Of a DNA stretch of 64,000 bases, positions 10,649 to 22,980 are shown one piece after another (position 1 is the stretch's first letter; each line of letters begins with the position of its first letter). Below the pieces are notes generated by a model, which did no database searches, was not told the origin of the DNA, and saw nothing but the letters and a program-made list of their open reading frames with translations. Position numbers and translations under genes: made by a program. The stretch comes from Delphinus delphis (Eukaryota; Chordata; Mammalia; Artiodactyla; Delphinidae): the NCBI RefSeq assembly GCF_949987515.2, contig NC_082684.1, positions 51,116,006 to 51,180,005 on the forward strand, read 5' to 3'.

Positions 10649-12520
10649 CGAACTCCTACAGAACACCTACTGAACGCTGGCAGAAGACCTCAGACTTCCC
10701 AAAAGGCAAGAAACTCCCCATGTACCTGGGTAGGGCAACAGAAAAAAGAAAAAACAGAGGCAAAAGAATAGAGATGGGACCTGCGTCTCTGGGAGGGAGC
10801 TGAGAAGGAGGAAAAGTTTCCACACACTAGGTAGCCCCTTCACTGATGGAGATGGGGGTTGGGCAGGGGAGGGGAAGCTTCAGAGCCACAGAGGAGAGCG
10901 CAGCAATGGGGGTGCAGAAAACAAAGCAGAGAGATTCCGGAACAGAGGATCAGTGCCAACCAGCACTCACCAGCCTGAGAGGCTTGTCTGCTCACCTGCT
11001 GGGGAAGGGCAGGGGCTGGGAGCTGAGGCTCGGGCTTTGGAGGTCAGATCCCAGGGAGGGCTCTGGCGTTGGCTGCATGAACACAGCCAGAGGGGGCTAG
11101 TGCGCCACGGCTAGCTGGGAGGGAGTCCAGGAAAAGGTCTGGACCTGTCTAAGAGGCAAGAGACCATTGTTTCGGTGTGCGTGAGGAGAGGGGATTCCTT
11201 CCCCAACTGCCCACAGAAGACAGAGCACTGCCTAAACAAGCTTCAAAAAGGGTGCAAGCCTCGGCTATCAGCTTGGACCCCAGACCTGGGCATGAAACAC
11301 AAATGCTGCCACTGCAGACACCCAGAATCCTGTGTGCAAGCACAGGTCACTATACACATGCTCCCGGGAGCCTCTGCAGCCCACCACTGCCAGGGTCCCA
11401 TGATCCAGGGACAACCTCCCCAGGAGAACACATGGCATGCTTCAGGCTGTTGCAACGTCATGCTGGCCTCTGCCGCCACAGGGTCACCCCACATTCCAAT
11501 TATGAGTACCGTACCCCTCCCTCCCTGTGGCCTGAGTGAGCCAGAGACCCCTAATCAGCCACTGCTTTAACCCCCTCCTATCTGGGTGGGGAACAGACAC
11601 CAGAGGGAGGCCTAAACACAGAGGCTGGGCCAAAGGCAAAGCTGAACTCCAGAAGCTGTGTGAACAAAGAAGAGAAAGGGAAATCTCTCCCAGCAGCCTC
11701 AGGAGCAGCAGATTAAATCCCCACAATCAACTTGATGTACCCTGCATCTGTAGAATACCTGAATAGACAATGAATCATCCCAAAATTGAGGTGGTGGACT
11801 TTGGGAACAACTGTAGACTTGGGGTTTGCTGCCTGCGATTGATTTGTTTCTGATTTTTATGTTTATCTCAGCTTACTTTTTAGTGCTTGTTATCACTGGT
11901 GGATTTATTGGTTTGGTTGCTCTTTTTTAAAATTATTCATATTTTTTAATGTTAATAAAAAATTTATTTTTTTAAATTTCAACTTTTTTTGCTTTTCTTT
12001 CTTTTTTTCTCCTTTTTCTTTTGAGCCATGTGGCTGACAGGGTATTGATGTTCTGGTCTGATGTCAGGTTTGAGCCTCTGAGGAGGGAGAGCTGAGTTCA
12101 GGGCATTGGACCACAAAAGACCTCCCAGCCCCATGTAATATCAATCAGTAGGAGCTCTCCCAGAGATCTCTGTGTCAATGCTAAGACGAGCTCCACCCAA
12201 CGGCCAGCAAGCTCTAGTGCTGGACACCCCATGACAAACAACTAGCCAAACAGGAACACAAACCCACCCATTAGAAGAGAGGCTGCCTAAAGTCATACTA
12301 GGTTCACAGACAACCCAAAACACACCACTGGATGCAGCCCTGCCCACCAGAAAGACAAGATCCAGACCCACCCACCAGAACATAGGCACCAGTCCTCTCC
12401 ACCAGGAAGCCTACACAAGCCACTGAACCAACCTCACCCACTGGGGGCAAACACCAAAAACAACGGGAACTATGAACCTGCAGCCTGTGAAAAGGAGACC
12501 CCAAACACAGCAAATTAAAT
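10649..12520 (+). other. L1 A 5' UTR
   Basis: Untranslated leader of L1 A: relatively GC-rich to about 11750, then a T-rich stretch (about 11880-12020), then a leader joining ORF1. It would have held the internal promoter. Open frames up to 131 codons here are not coding. The start may be slightly 5'-truncated. Confidence 0.75.
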
Positions 12521-12523
12521 GAA

Positions 12524-13399
12524 ATGAGAAGACAGACAAATATGCACCAGATGAAGGAGCAAGGTAAAAACCCACCAGACCAAACAAATGAAGAAGAAAT
12601 AGGCAGCCTACCTAAAAAAGAACTCAGAGTAATGATAAACCAAAATCTTGGAAATAGAAAGGAGAAAATACAAGAAACGTTTCACAAGGACCTAGAAGAA
12701 CTAAAGAGCAAATAAACAATGATGAACAACACAATAAATGAAATTAAAAACTCTCTAGAAGGAATCAATAGCAGAATAACTGAGTTAGAAGGGCGGATAA
12801 GTGACCTAGAAGATAAAAGAGTGGAAATAACTACTACAGAGCAGAATAAAGAAAAAAGGAATGAAAAGAACTGACTGAGGGTAGTCTCAGAGACCTCTGG
12901 GACAACATTAAACTCACCAACATTCAAATTATAAGGGTCCCAGGAGAAGAAGAGAAAAAGAAAGGGACTGAGAAAATACTTGAAGAGATTATAGTTGAAA
13001 ACTTCCCTAACATGGGAAAAAAATAGTCATTCAAGTCCAGGAAGTGCAGAGTCCCATACAGGATAAATCCAAGGAGAAACACGCCAAGACGCATATTAAT
13101 CAAACTATCAAACATTAAATAAAAAGAAAAAATATTAAAAGCAGCAAGGGAAAAGCAACAAGGGAATCCCCATAAGGTTAACAGTGGATCTTTCAGCAGA
13201 AACTTTGCAAGCCAGAAGGGAGTGGCAGGACATATTTAAAGTGATGAAAGGGAAAAACATACAACCAAGATTACTCTACCCAGCAAGGATCTCATTCAGA
13301 TTTGATGGAGAAATTAAAACCTTTACAGACAAGCAAAAGCTAAGAGAATTCAGCACCACCAAACCAGCTCTACAACAAATGGTAAAGGAGCTTCTCTAG
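12524..13399 (+). pseudogene. L1 A ORF1 (broken)
   Basis: ORF1 of L1 encodes an RNA-binding trimeric chaperone that packages L1 RNA in the cytoplasm. This copy starts at the ATG at 12524, just after the UTR. The frame is closed early by TAA at 12713-12715, probably a CAA-to-TAA change. Coiled-coil-like lysine- and glutamate-rich sequence follows in disrupted frames. The C-terminal domain is recognisable in frame at 13184-13399, including SAETLQARREWQDIFKVMKG and RLLYPARISFRFDGE, ending KELL then stop. Length from ATG to final stop (292 codons) is near that of a normal L1 ORF1. Non-functional. Confidence 0.88.
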
Positions 13400-13457
13400 G
13401 CAGGAAACACAAGAGAAGGAAAAGACCTACAAAAACAAACCCAAAACAATTAAGAGA

Positions 13458-14495
13458 ATAGTAGTAAGAACATACATATGGATAATTACCTTAAAAGTAA
13501 ATGGATTAAATGCTGCAACCAAAAGATGTAGACTGGCTGAGTGGCTACAAAAACAAGATCCAGATATATTCTGTCTACAAGAGATCCACTTAAGACCTAG
13601 GGACGCATACAGACTGAAAGTGAAGGGATGGAAAAAGATATTCCATGCAAATGGAAATCAAAAGAAAGCTGGAGTAGCAATTCCCATATCAGACAAAATA
13701 GACTTTAAAATAAAGACTATTACAAGACACAAAGAAGGATGCTATGTAATGATCCAGGGATCAATCCAAGAAGATATAACAATTGTAAATATTTATGCAC
13801 CCAACATAGGAGCACCTCAATACATAAGGCAAATGCTAACAGCCATAAAAGGGGAAATTGACAGTAACACAATAATAGTAGGGGACTTTAACACCCCACT
13901 TTCACCAATGGACTGATCATCCAAAATGAAATAAATAAGGAAACACAAGCTTTAAATGACACATTAGACAAGATGGACTTTTTTGACATTTATAGGACAT
14001 TCCATCCAAAAACAAGGAATACACTTTCTACTCAAGTGCACACAGAACATTCTCCAGGATAGATCATATTTTGGGTCACAAATCAAGCCTTGGTAAATTT
14101 AAGAAAATTGAAATTATATCAAGTATCTTTTCCAACCACAATGCTATGAGACTAGATATAAATTACAGGGAAGAAACTGTAGAAAATACAAACACATGGA
14201 GGCTAAACAATATGCTACTAAATAACCAAGAGATAACTGAAGAAATCAAAGAGGAAATAGAAAAATACCTAGAAACAAATAACAATGAAAATATGACAAC
14301 CCAAAATGTATGGGATGCATTAAAAGCAGTTCTAAGAGGGAAGTTTATAGCAATACAACCTTACCTCACAAAACAAGAAAAATCTCAAACAACATAAATG
14401 TACACCTAAATCAATTAATGAAAGAAGAACAACCCCCACCCCCGAAGTTAGCAGAAGGAAAGAAATCATAAAGATCATATCAGAAATAAATGAAG
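13458..14495 (+). pseudogene. L1 A ORF2, 5' part (endonuclease region, broken)
   Basis: ORF2 encodes endonuclease and reverse transcriptase. The expected start codon reads ATA at 13458-13460 instead of ATG. The apurinic-like endonuclease domain follows in fragments: the stretch at 13620-13916 includes KAGVAIPISDKIDFKIKTI and IIVGDFNTPLSP, and 14071-14397 carries GHKSSLGKFKKIEI and the region leading to the RT domain. Stops and frameshifts separate the pieces, for example the TGA after PMD at 13914-13916. The gene is cut at 14495 by the L1 B insertion and continues at 19845. Confidence 0.88.
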
Positions 14496-14650
14496 AAGCC
14501 ACCTCTATCCACCGCCAGTCCCTCCCATCAGGAAACCTGCACAAGCCTCTTAGATAGCCTCATCCACCAGAGGGCAGACAGCAGAAGCAGGAAGAACTAC
14601 AATCCTGCAGCCTGTGGAACAAAAACCACATTCACAGAAAGAGAGACAAG

Positions 14651-15610
14651 ATGAAAAGGCAGAGGGCTATGTACCAGATGAAGGAACAAGAAAAAAACCC
14701 AGAAAGACAAGTAAATGAAGTGGAGATAGGCAACCTTCCAGAAAAAGAATTCAGAATAATGATACTGAAGATGATCCAGGACCTCGGAAAAAGAATGGAG
14801 GCAAAGATCGAGAAGATGAAAGAAATGTTTAACAAAGACTTAGAAGAATTAAAGAACAAACAAACAGAGATGAACAATAAAATAAATGCAATGAAAACTA
14901 CACTAGAAGGAATCAATAGCAGAATAACTGAGACAGAAGAACAGATAAGTGACCTGGAAGACGGAACGGTGGAATTCACTGCTGTGGAACAGAATAAAGA
15001 AAAAAGAAAGAAAAGAAATGAAAACAGCCTAAGAGACCTCTGGGACAACATTAAACACAATAACATTCGCATCGTAGGAGTCCCAGAAGGAGAAAAGAGA
15101 GAAAAGGGACCCGAGAAAATATTTGAAGAAATTATAGTCAAAAACTTCCCTAACATGAGAAAGGAAATAGCCACCCAAGTCCAGGAAGCGCAGTGAGTCC
15201 CATACAGGATAAACCCAATGAGAAACATGCCAAGACACATAGTAATCAAACTGGCAAAAATTAAAGACAAAGAAAAATTATTGAAGGCAGCAAGGGAAAA
15301 ACGAAAAATAACATTCAAGGGAACTCCCATAAGGTTAACAGCTGATTTCTCAGCAGAAACTCTACAAGCCAGAGGGAGTGGTATGATATACTTAAAGTGA
15401 CAAAAGGGAAGAACCTACAACCAAGGTTACTCTACCCGAGCAGGATCTCATTCAGATTTGGTGAAGAAATCAAAAGCTTTACAGACAAGCAAAAGCTAAG
15501 AGAATTCAGCACCACCAAACCAGCTCTACAACAAATGGTAAAGGAACTTCTCTACATGGGAAACAGAAGTGAAGAAAAGGACCTACAAAAACAAACCCAA
15601 AACAATTAAG
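14651..15610 (+). pseudogene. L1 B ORF1 (one stop, one frameshift)
   Basis: L1 RNA-binding chaperone. Translation from ATG at 14651 runs through a lysine- and glutamate-rich coiled-coil region (including EELKNKQTEMNNKINAMK) to ISDLEDGTVEF and beyond, then ends at TGA 15194-15196, which in related L1 copies is CGA. This looks like CpG decay. The frame continues at 15197-15400 with TPIRLTADFSAETLQAR. A single-base loss near 15371 then shifts the frame, and the final part reads RLLYPSRISFRFGEEIKSFT at about 15424-15483. The lesions are few, so this copy is younger than its neighbour A. Confidence 0.9.
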
Positions 15611-15613
15611 AAA

Positions 15614-18600
15614 ATGGTCATAGGAACATACATATCTATAATTACCTTAAACATGAATGGATTAAATGCTCCAATCAAAAGACACAGTCTTGCTGAATGG
15701 ATACCAAAACAAGACCCATATATATGCTGTCTACAAGAGACCCCTTCAGACCTAGGGACACATACAGATTGAAAGTGAGGGAATGGAAAAAGATATTCCA
15801 TGCAAGTGGAAATCAAAAGAAAGCTGGAGTAGCAATACTCATATGAGATAAAATAGACTTTAAAATAAAGAATGTTACAAGAGACAAGGAAGGAAACTAC
15901 ATAATGATCAAGGGATCAATCCAAGAAGAAGATATAACAATTATAAATATATATGCAGCCAACATAGGAACACCTCAATACATAAGGCAACTGCTAACAG
16001 CTGTAAAAGAAGAAATTGAAAGTAACAATAATAGTAGGGGACTTTAAAACCTCACTTACACCAATGGACAGGTTATTCAAAATGAAAATAAGTAAGGAAA
16101 CGGAAGCTAAAAATGACACAATAGGCGAGATAGATTTAATTGATATTTATAGGACATTCCATCCAATAACAGCACATTACACTTTCTTCTCAAGTGCACA
16201 TGGAACGTTCTTCAGGATAGATCACAACGTGGGTCACAAATCAAGCCTCAGTAAATTTAAGAAAATTGAAATCATGTCAAGCATCTTTTCTGTACACAAC
16301 GCTATGAGATTAGAAATGAATTACAGGGGAAAAAACGTAAAAAACGCAAACACATGGAGGCTAAACACTATGTTACTAAATAACCAAGAGATCACTGAAG
16401 AAATCAAAGAGGAAATCAAAAAATACATAGAAATAAATGACAATGAAAACACAATAATCCAAAACCTATGGGATGCAGCAAAAGCAGTTCTAAGTGGGAA
16501 GTTTATAGCTATACAAGCCACCTCAAGAAACAAGAAAAATCTCAGATAAATAATCTAACCTTACACCTAATGGAACTAGAGAAAGAAGAACAAACAAAAC
16601 CTGAAATTAGCAGAAGGAAAGATATCATAAAGATCAGAGCAGAAATAAATGAAATAGAAACAAAGAAAAAATAGCAAAGATCAATAAAACTAAAAGCTGG
16701 TTCTTTGAGAAGATAAACAAAACTCATAAACCATTAGCCAGACTCATCAAGAAAATATGGGAGAGGACTCAAATCAATAAAATTAGAAATGAAAAAGGAG
16801 AAGTTAGAGCATACACCACAGAAATACAAAGCATCCTAAGTGACTACTACAAGCAACTCTACGCCAATAAAATGGACAACCTGGAAGAAATAGACAAATT
16901 CTTAGAAAAGTATAACCTTCCAAGATGGAACAAGGAAGAAATAGAAAATATGAGCAGACCACTCATAAGTAATGAAATTGAAACTGTGATTAAAAAAATC
17001 TTCCAGGGCTTCCCTGGTGGCTCAGTGGTTGAGAGTCTGTCTGCCGATGCAGGGGACAAGGGTTCGTGCCCTGGTCCAGGAAGATCCCACATGCCACAGA
17101 GTGGCTGGGCCCGTGAGCCATGGTCACTGATCCTGTGCGTCTGGAGCCTGTGCTCCACAACAGGAGAGGCCACAGCAGTGAGAGGCCCACGTACCGCAAA
17201 AAAACAAAAAAAACAAAAAAAACCCAAAAAACTTCCAACAAACCACAGTCCAGGACCAGATGGATTCACGGGTGAATTCTATCAAACATTTAGAGAAGAG
17301 CTAACACTCATCCTTCTCAGACTCTTCCAAAATACTGCAGAGGAAGGAACACTCCCAAACACATTCTATGAGGCCAATATCACCCTGATACCAAAAGCAG
17401 AGAAAGATACTACAAAAAAAGAAAATTACAGACCAATATCACTGATGAACATAGATGCAAAAATCTCAGTAAAATACTAGCAAACAGAATCCAGCAACAC
17501 ATTAAAAGGATCATACACCATGATCAAGTGGGATTTATCCCAGGGATGCAAGGATTCTTCTTTATATGCAAATCAATCAATGTGATACACCATATTAACA
17601 AATTGAAGAATAAAAACTGTATGATCATCTCAATAGATGCAGAAAAAGGTTTTGACATATTTCAACACGGAATTATGATAAAAACTCTCCAGAAAGTGGG
17701 CATAGAGGGAACCTACCTCAACAAAATAAAGGCCATATACGACAAACCCACAGCAAACATCATTCTCAATGGTGAAAAACTGAAAGCATTTTGTCTAAGA
17801 TCAGGAACAAGACAAGGATATCCACTCTCACCTCTATTATTCAACATAGTTTTGGATGTCCTAGCCACAGAAATCAGAGAAGAAAAAGAAATAAAAGGAA
17901 TACAAATTGGAAAAGAAGTAAAACTGTCACTGTTTGCAGGTGACGTGATACTATACATAGAGAATTCTAAAGATGCCACCAGAAAACTACTAGAGATAAT
18001 CAGTGACTTTGGTAAAGTTGCAGGATACAAAATTAATGCACAGAAATCTCTTGCATTCCTATACACTAATGATGAAATATCTATAAAAGAAATTAAGGAA
18101 ACACTCCCATTTACCATTGCAACAAAATGAATAAATTACCTAGGAATAAACCTATGTAGGGAGACAAAAGACCTGTATGCAGAAAACTATGAGACACAGA
18201 TGAGAGAAATTAAAGATGATGCCAACAGATGGAGAGATATACCATGTTCTTGGATTGGAAGAATCAATACTGTGGAAATGACTATACTACCGAAAGCAAT
18301 CTACAGGTTCAGTGCAATCCTTATGAAATTACCAATGGCATTTTTAAAGGAACTAGAACAAAAAAATCTTAAAATTTATATGGAGACACAAAAGACCCTG
18401 AATAGCCAAAGCAGTCTTGAGGGAAAAAAATGGAGCTGGAGGAATCAGACCTCCTGACTTCAGAGTATACTCCAAAGCTACAGTCATCAAGACAATATGG
18501 TACTGCACCAAAACAGAAACATAGATCAATGGAACAAGATAGAAAGCCCAGAGGTAAGCCCATGCACCTATGGTCAACTAATCTATGACAAAGGTGGGAA

Positions 18601-19660
18601 GGATGTACAATGGAGAAAAGACAGTCTCTTCAATAAGTGGTGCTGGGAAAACTGGACAGCTACATATAAAAGAATGAAATTAGAACACTCCCTAACACCA
18701 TACACAAAAGTAAACACAAAATGGATTAGAGACCTAAATGTAAGACCGGACACTATAAAACTCTTAGAGGAAAATATAGGAAGAACACTCTTTGACATAA
18801 ATCACAGCAAGATCTTTTTTGATCCACCTCCTAGACTAATGGAAATAAAAACAAAAATAAACAAAGGGGACCTAATGAAACTTAGAAGCTGTTGCACAGC
18901 AAAGGAAACCATAAACGTGATGAAAAGACAACCCTCAGAATGGGAAAAAATATTTGCAAACAAATCAACGGACAAAGGATTAATCTTCAAAATATATAAA
19001 TGGCTCATGCAGCTTGATATTAAAAAAATCAAACAACCCAATCCAAAAATGGGCAGAAGAACTAAATAGACATTTCTCCAAAGAAGACATACAGATGGAC
19101 AAGAAGCACATGAAAAGCTGCTCAACATCACTAATTGTTAGAGAAATGCAAATCAAAACTACAATGAACTATCTCCTCATACCTATTAGAATGGGCATCA
19201 TCAGAAAATCTACAAACAGCAAATGCTGGAGAGGGTGTGGAGAAAAGGAAACCCTCTTGCACTGTTGATGGGAATGTAAACTGATACAGCCCCTATGGAG
19301 AACACTGTGGAGGTTCCTTGAGAAATTAAAAATAGAATTAGCATATGATCCAGCAATCCCACTACTGGGCATATACCCAGAGAAATCCACAATTCGAAAA
19401 GACATATGCACCCCAATGTTCATTGCAGCAGTATTTACAATAGCCAGGTCATGGAAGCAACCTAAATGCCCATCGACAGACGAATGGATAGAGAAGATGT
19501 AGTACATATATACAATGGAATATTACTCAGCCATAAAAAAGAACAAAATTGGGTCATTTGTTGAGACGTGGATGGACCTAGAGACTGTCATACAGAGTGA
19601 AGTAAGTCAGAAAGAGAAAAACAAATATTGTATATTAACACATGTATGTGGAACCTAGAA
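15614..19660 (+). pseudogene. L1 B ORF2 (endonuclease-reverse transcriptase, broken)
   Basis: ORF2 would nick DNA and reverse-transcribe L1 and SINE RNA. The ATG at 15614 is intact and begins MVIGTYISIITLNMNGL. A one-base deletion near 15741, within the usual LQETH motif, shifts the frame and ends the first segment after the QET. Endonuclease and linker pieces follow at 16016-16549. A CHR SINE interrupts the gene at 17006-17225. The reverse transcriptase region (17528-18130) has the catalytic FADD box as FAGD at 17933-17944. The C-terminal cysteine-rich segment is present at 19210-19268, with a stop (TGA) after LLHC. Non-functional by several independent lesions. Confidence 0.9.
17006..17225 (+). 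mobile_element. CHR-type SINE inside L1 B ORF2
   Basis: Starts gggcttccctggtggctca and contains gtgagccatggtcactgat, then an A-rich tail broken by C residues. Flanking aaaaatcttcca (left, ending 17005) and aaaaaacttcca (17226-17237) are the target duplication and match the L1 sequence at this point. It is more diverged than most CHR copies here. Confidence 0.93.
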
Positions 19661-19844
19661 AAATGGTACAGATGAACCAGTTTGCAGGGCAGAAATTGAG
19701 ACACAGATGTAGAGAACAAATGTATGGACACCAAGGGGGGAAAGCCGTGGGGTGATGGGTGTGGTGGTGTGATGAATTGGGGGATTGGGATTGACATGCA
19801 TACACTGATGTGTATAAAATTGATGACTAATAAGAAAAAAAAAG

Positions 19845-22516
19845 AAATGAAGGAAACAATAGCAATGATCAATAAAACTAAAAGCTGGTTCTTTGAGAAG
19901 ATAGACAAAATTGATAAACCATTAACCAGGCTCATCAAGAAAAAATGGGAGAAGACTCAAATCAACAGAATTAGAAATGAAAAAGGAGAAGCTACAAGTG
20001 ACACTGCAGAAATACAAAGGATCATGAGAAATTACTAGAAGCAACTATATGCCAATAAAATGGATAACCTGGAAGAAATGGACAAATTCTTAGAAAAGCA
20101 CAACCTTCTGAGACTGAACCCAGAAGAAATAGAAAACGTAAACAGAAAAAACACAAGCGCTGAAATTGAAACTGTGATTAAAATCTTCCAACAAACCAAA
20201 GCCCAGGAGCAGGTGGCTTCACAGGTGAATTCTATCAAACATTTAGAGAAGAGCTAACTCCTATCTTTCTCAAACTCTTCCAAATTATAGCAGAGGGAGG
20301 AACACTCCCAACCTCATTCTATGAGACCACCATCACCCTGATACCAGAATCATACAAAGATGTCACAAAAAGGAAAACTACAGGCCAATATCACTGATGA
20401 ACATAGATGCAAATATCCTCAACAAAATACTAGCAAACAGAATCCAACACATTAAAAGGATCATACACCATGATCAAGTGGGGTTTATCCCAGGGATGCA
20501 AGGATTCTTCAATATACGCAAATCAATCAATGTGATACACTATGTTAACAAATTGAAAGATAAAAACCATATGATTATCTCAATAGATGCAGAGAGAGCT
20601 TTGGGTAAGATTCAACACCCATTTATGTTAAAAAACTCTCCAGAAAGTGGGCGAAGAGGGAACCTACTTCAACATAAAAGAGGCTATATATGACAAACCC
20701 ACAGCAAACATAATTCTCAATGGTGAAAAACTGAAACCATTTCCTCCAAGATCAGGAACAATACAACGTTGTCTACTCTCACCGCTATTATTCAACATAG
20801 TTTTGGAAGTTTTAGCCACAGCAATCAGAGAAGAATAAGAAATGAAAGGAATCCAAATTGGAAAAGAAGAAGTAAGACTGCCATTGTTTGCAGATGACAT
20901 GATACTATACATAGCAAATCCTAAAGAAGCTACCAGAAAACTAATAGAGCTAATTAATGAATTTGTTAAAGTAGCAGGATACAAAATTAATACATAGAAA
21001 TCTCTTGCACTTCTATACACTAATGATAAAAAAATCTGAAAGGGAAATTAAGGACACACTCCCATTTGCCACTGCAACAAAAAGAATAAAGTACCTAGGA
21101 ATAAACCAGTCTAAGGAGACAAAAGACCTGTATGCAGACAACTATAAGACACTGATGAAAGAAATTAAAGATGATACGAACAGATGGAGAGATAGACCAT
21201 GTTCTTGGAGTGGAAGAATCAACATTATGATAATGACTATACTACCCAAAGCAATCTACAGATTCAATGCAATCCCTTTCCAACTACCAATGGTGGTTTT
21301 CTCAGAAGTAGAACAAAATATTTCACAATTTGTATGGAAACACAAAAGACCCTGAATAGCCAAAGCAATCTTGAGAAATAAAAACGGAGCTGGAGGAGTC
21401 ATGCTCCCTGACTTCAGACTATACTACAAAGCTACAGTAATCAATACAGTATGGTACTAGCACAAAAACAGAAATATAGATCAATAGAACAGGATAGAAA
21501 GCCCAGAGACAAACCTATGCACATATGGTCACCTTATCTTTGACAAAGGAGGCAAGAATATACAATGGAGGAAAGATATCCTCTTCAATAAGTGGTGCTG
21601 GGAAAACTGGACAGCTACATGTAAAAGAATGAAATTAGAACACTTCCTAACACCATACACAAAAATGAACTCAAAATGGATTAAAGAACTAAATGTAAGG
21701 CCAGACACTCTGAAACTCTTAGAGGAAAACATAGGCAGAACACTCTATGACATAAATCACAACAAGATCCTTTTTGACCCACATCCTAGAGAAATGGAAA
21801 TAAAAACAAAAATAAGCAAGTGGGACCTAATGAAAGTTAAAAGCTTTTGCATAGCAAAGGAAACCATAAACAAGATGAAAAAACAGCCCTCAGAATGGGA
21901 GAAAATATTTGCAAATGAAGCAGCCTACAGAGGATTAATGTCCAAAATATACAAGCAGCTCATGCAGCTCAATATCAGAAAAACAAACAACCCAATTCAA
22001 AAATGGGCAGAAGACCTAAATAGACATTTCTCCAAAGAAGATATACAGATTGCCAACAAGCACATGAAATGATGCTCAACATCACTAATCATTAGAGAAA
22101 TGCAAATCAGAACTGCAGTGAGTTATCACCTCACACCGGTCAGAATGGCCATCATCCAAATATCTACAAACAATAAATGCTGAAGAGGGTGTGGAGAAAA
22201 GGGAACCCTCTTGCACTGTTGGTGGGAATGTAAATTGATACAGCCACTATGGAGAACAGTATGGAGGTTCTTTAAAAAACTAAAAATAGAACTACCATAT
22301 GATCCAGCAATCCCACTACTGGGCATATACCCTGAGAAAACCATAATTCAAAAAGAGTCATGTACCACAATGTTCATTGCAGCACTATTTACAATAGCCA
22401 GGAAATGGAAGCAACCTAAGTGTCCATGGACAGATGAATGGATAAAGAAGATGTGGCACATATATACAATGGAATATTACTCAGTCATAAAAAGAAATGA
22501 AATGGAGTATTTGTAG
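19845..22516 (+). pseudogene. L1 A ORF2, 3' part (reverse transcriptase and C-terminus, broken)
   Basis: Continuation of L1 A ORF2 after the nested element. Pieces include [16 protein letters not shown], the RT fingers and palm, and a preserved catalytic FADD box at 20887-20898 (with [19 protein letters not shown]). A frame shift and stops at about 20838 (TAA) and 20998 (TAG) break it. The C-terminal cysteine-rich region is readable at 22160-22270, including [20 protein letters not shown]. The final stop in this frame falls at 22514-22516. Together with 13458-14495 this forms one original ~3.7-kb ORF2. Confidence 0.88.
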
Positions 22517-22980
22517 TGAGGTGGATGGACCTAGAGTCTTTCATACAGAGTGAAGTAAGTTAGAAAGGAAAAAACAAATACCGTATGCTAACCCATATCT
22601 AAATCTAAAAAAAAAGAAAGAAAAAGGTCAAGAAGAACCTAGGGGCAGGTCGGGTATAAAGACGCAGATGTAGAGAATGGACTTGAGGACATGGGGAGGG
22701 GGAAGGGTAAACTGGGACGAAGTGAGAGAGTAGCAGTGACGTATATACACTACCAAATGTAAAATAGCTAGCTAGTGGGAAGCAGCTGCATAGCACAGGG
22801 AGATCAACTGGGTACTTTGTGAGCACCTAGAGGGGTGAGATAGGGAGGGTGAGAGGGAGGCTCAAGAGGGAGGGTATATCGGGATATATGTATACATATA
22901 GCTGATTCACTGTGTTATACAGCAGAAACTAACACAACATTGTAAAGCAATTATAGTCCAATAAATATGTTAAAAAATAC

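Larger units (their letters stand above)
14496..19844 (+). mobile_element. L1 element B, nested in L1 A
   Basis: A nearly complete L1 lacking most of its 5' UTR. It starts in a short UTR remnant (14496-14650), then has ORF1 (14651-15610), ORF2 (15614-19660) and a 3' UTR with a final A-rich tail at 19833-19844. The 8-mer aaatgaag at 14488-14495 and 19845-19852 is the likely target duplication. L1 A sequence is contiguous on either side when B is removed. Its 3' UTR differs from A's (for example tgatgtgtataaaattgatg near 19807), so A and B are different subfamilies. A CHR SINE interrupts ORF2 at 17006-17225. Frames are broken. Confidence 0.93.
10649..22972 (+). mobile_element. L1 element A (host of nested L1 B)
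   Basis: A cetartiodactyl-type L1 whose parts occupy 10649-14495 and 19845-22972. The first part holds a GC-richer 5' UTR (about 10650-12520), ORF1 and the endonuclease region of ORF2. The second resumes in ORF2 and runs through reverse transcriptase to a 3' UTR and a short degenerate A-tail. The last conserved 3' block is cagcagaaactaacacaaca. The 8-mer aaaaatac occurs at 10641-10648 and 22973-22980 and is the likely target duplication, though poly(A) makes its edge ambiguous. The gap between the halves is filled by L1 B. All frames are broken, so it is immobile. Confidence 0.92.

Noticed and set aside
14632..15330. 232-codon minus-strand open frame
   Set aside because: Antisense shadow of L1 B ORF1. 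Its composition (F, S, I, L rich) mirrors the A-rich L1 sense strand.
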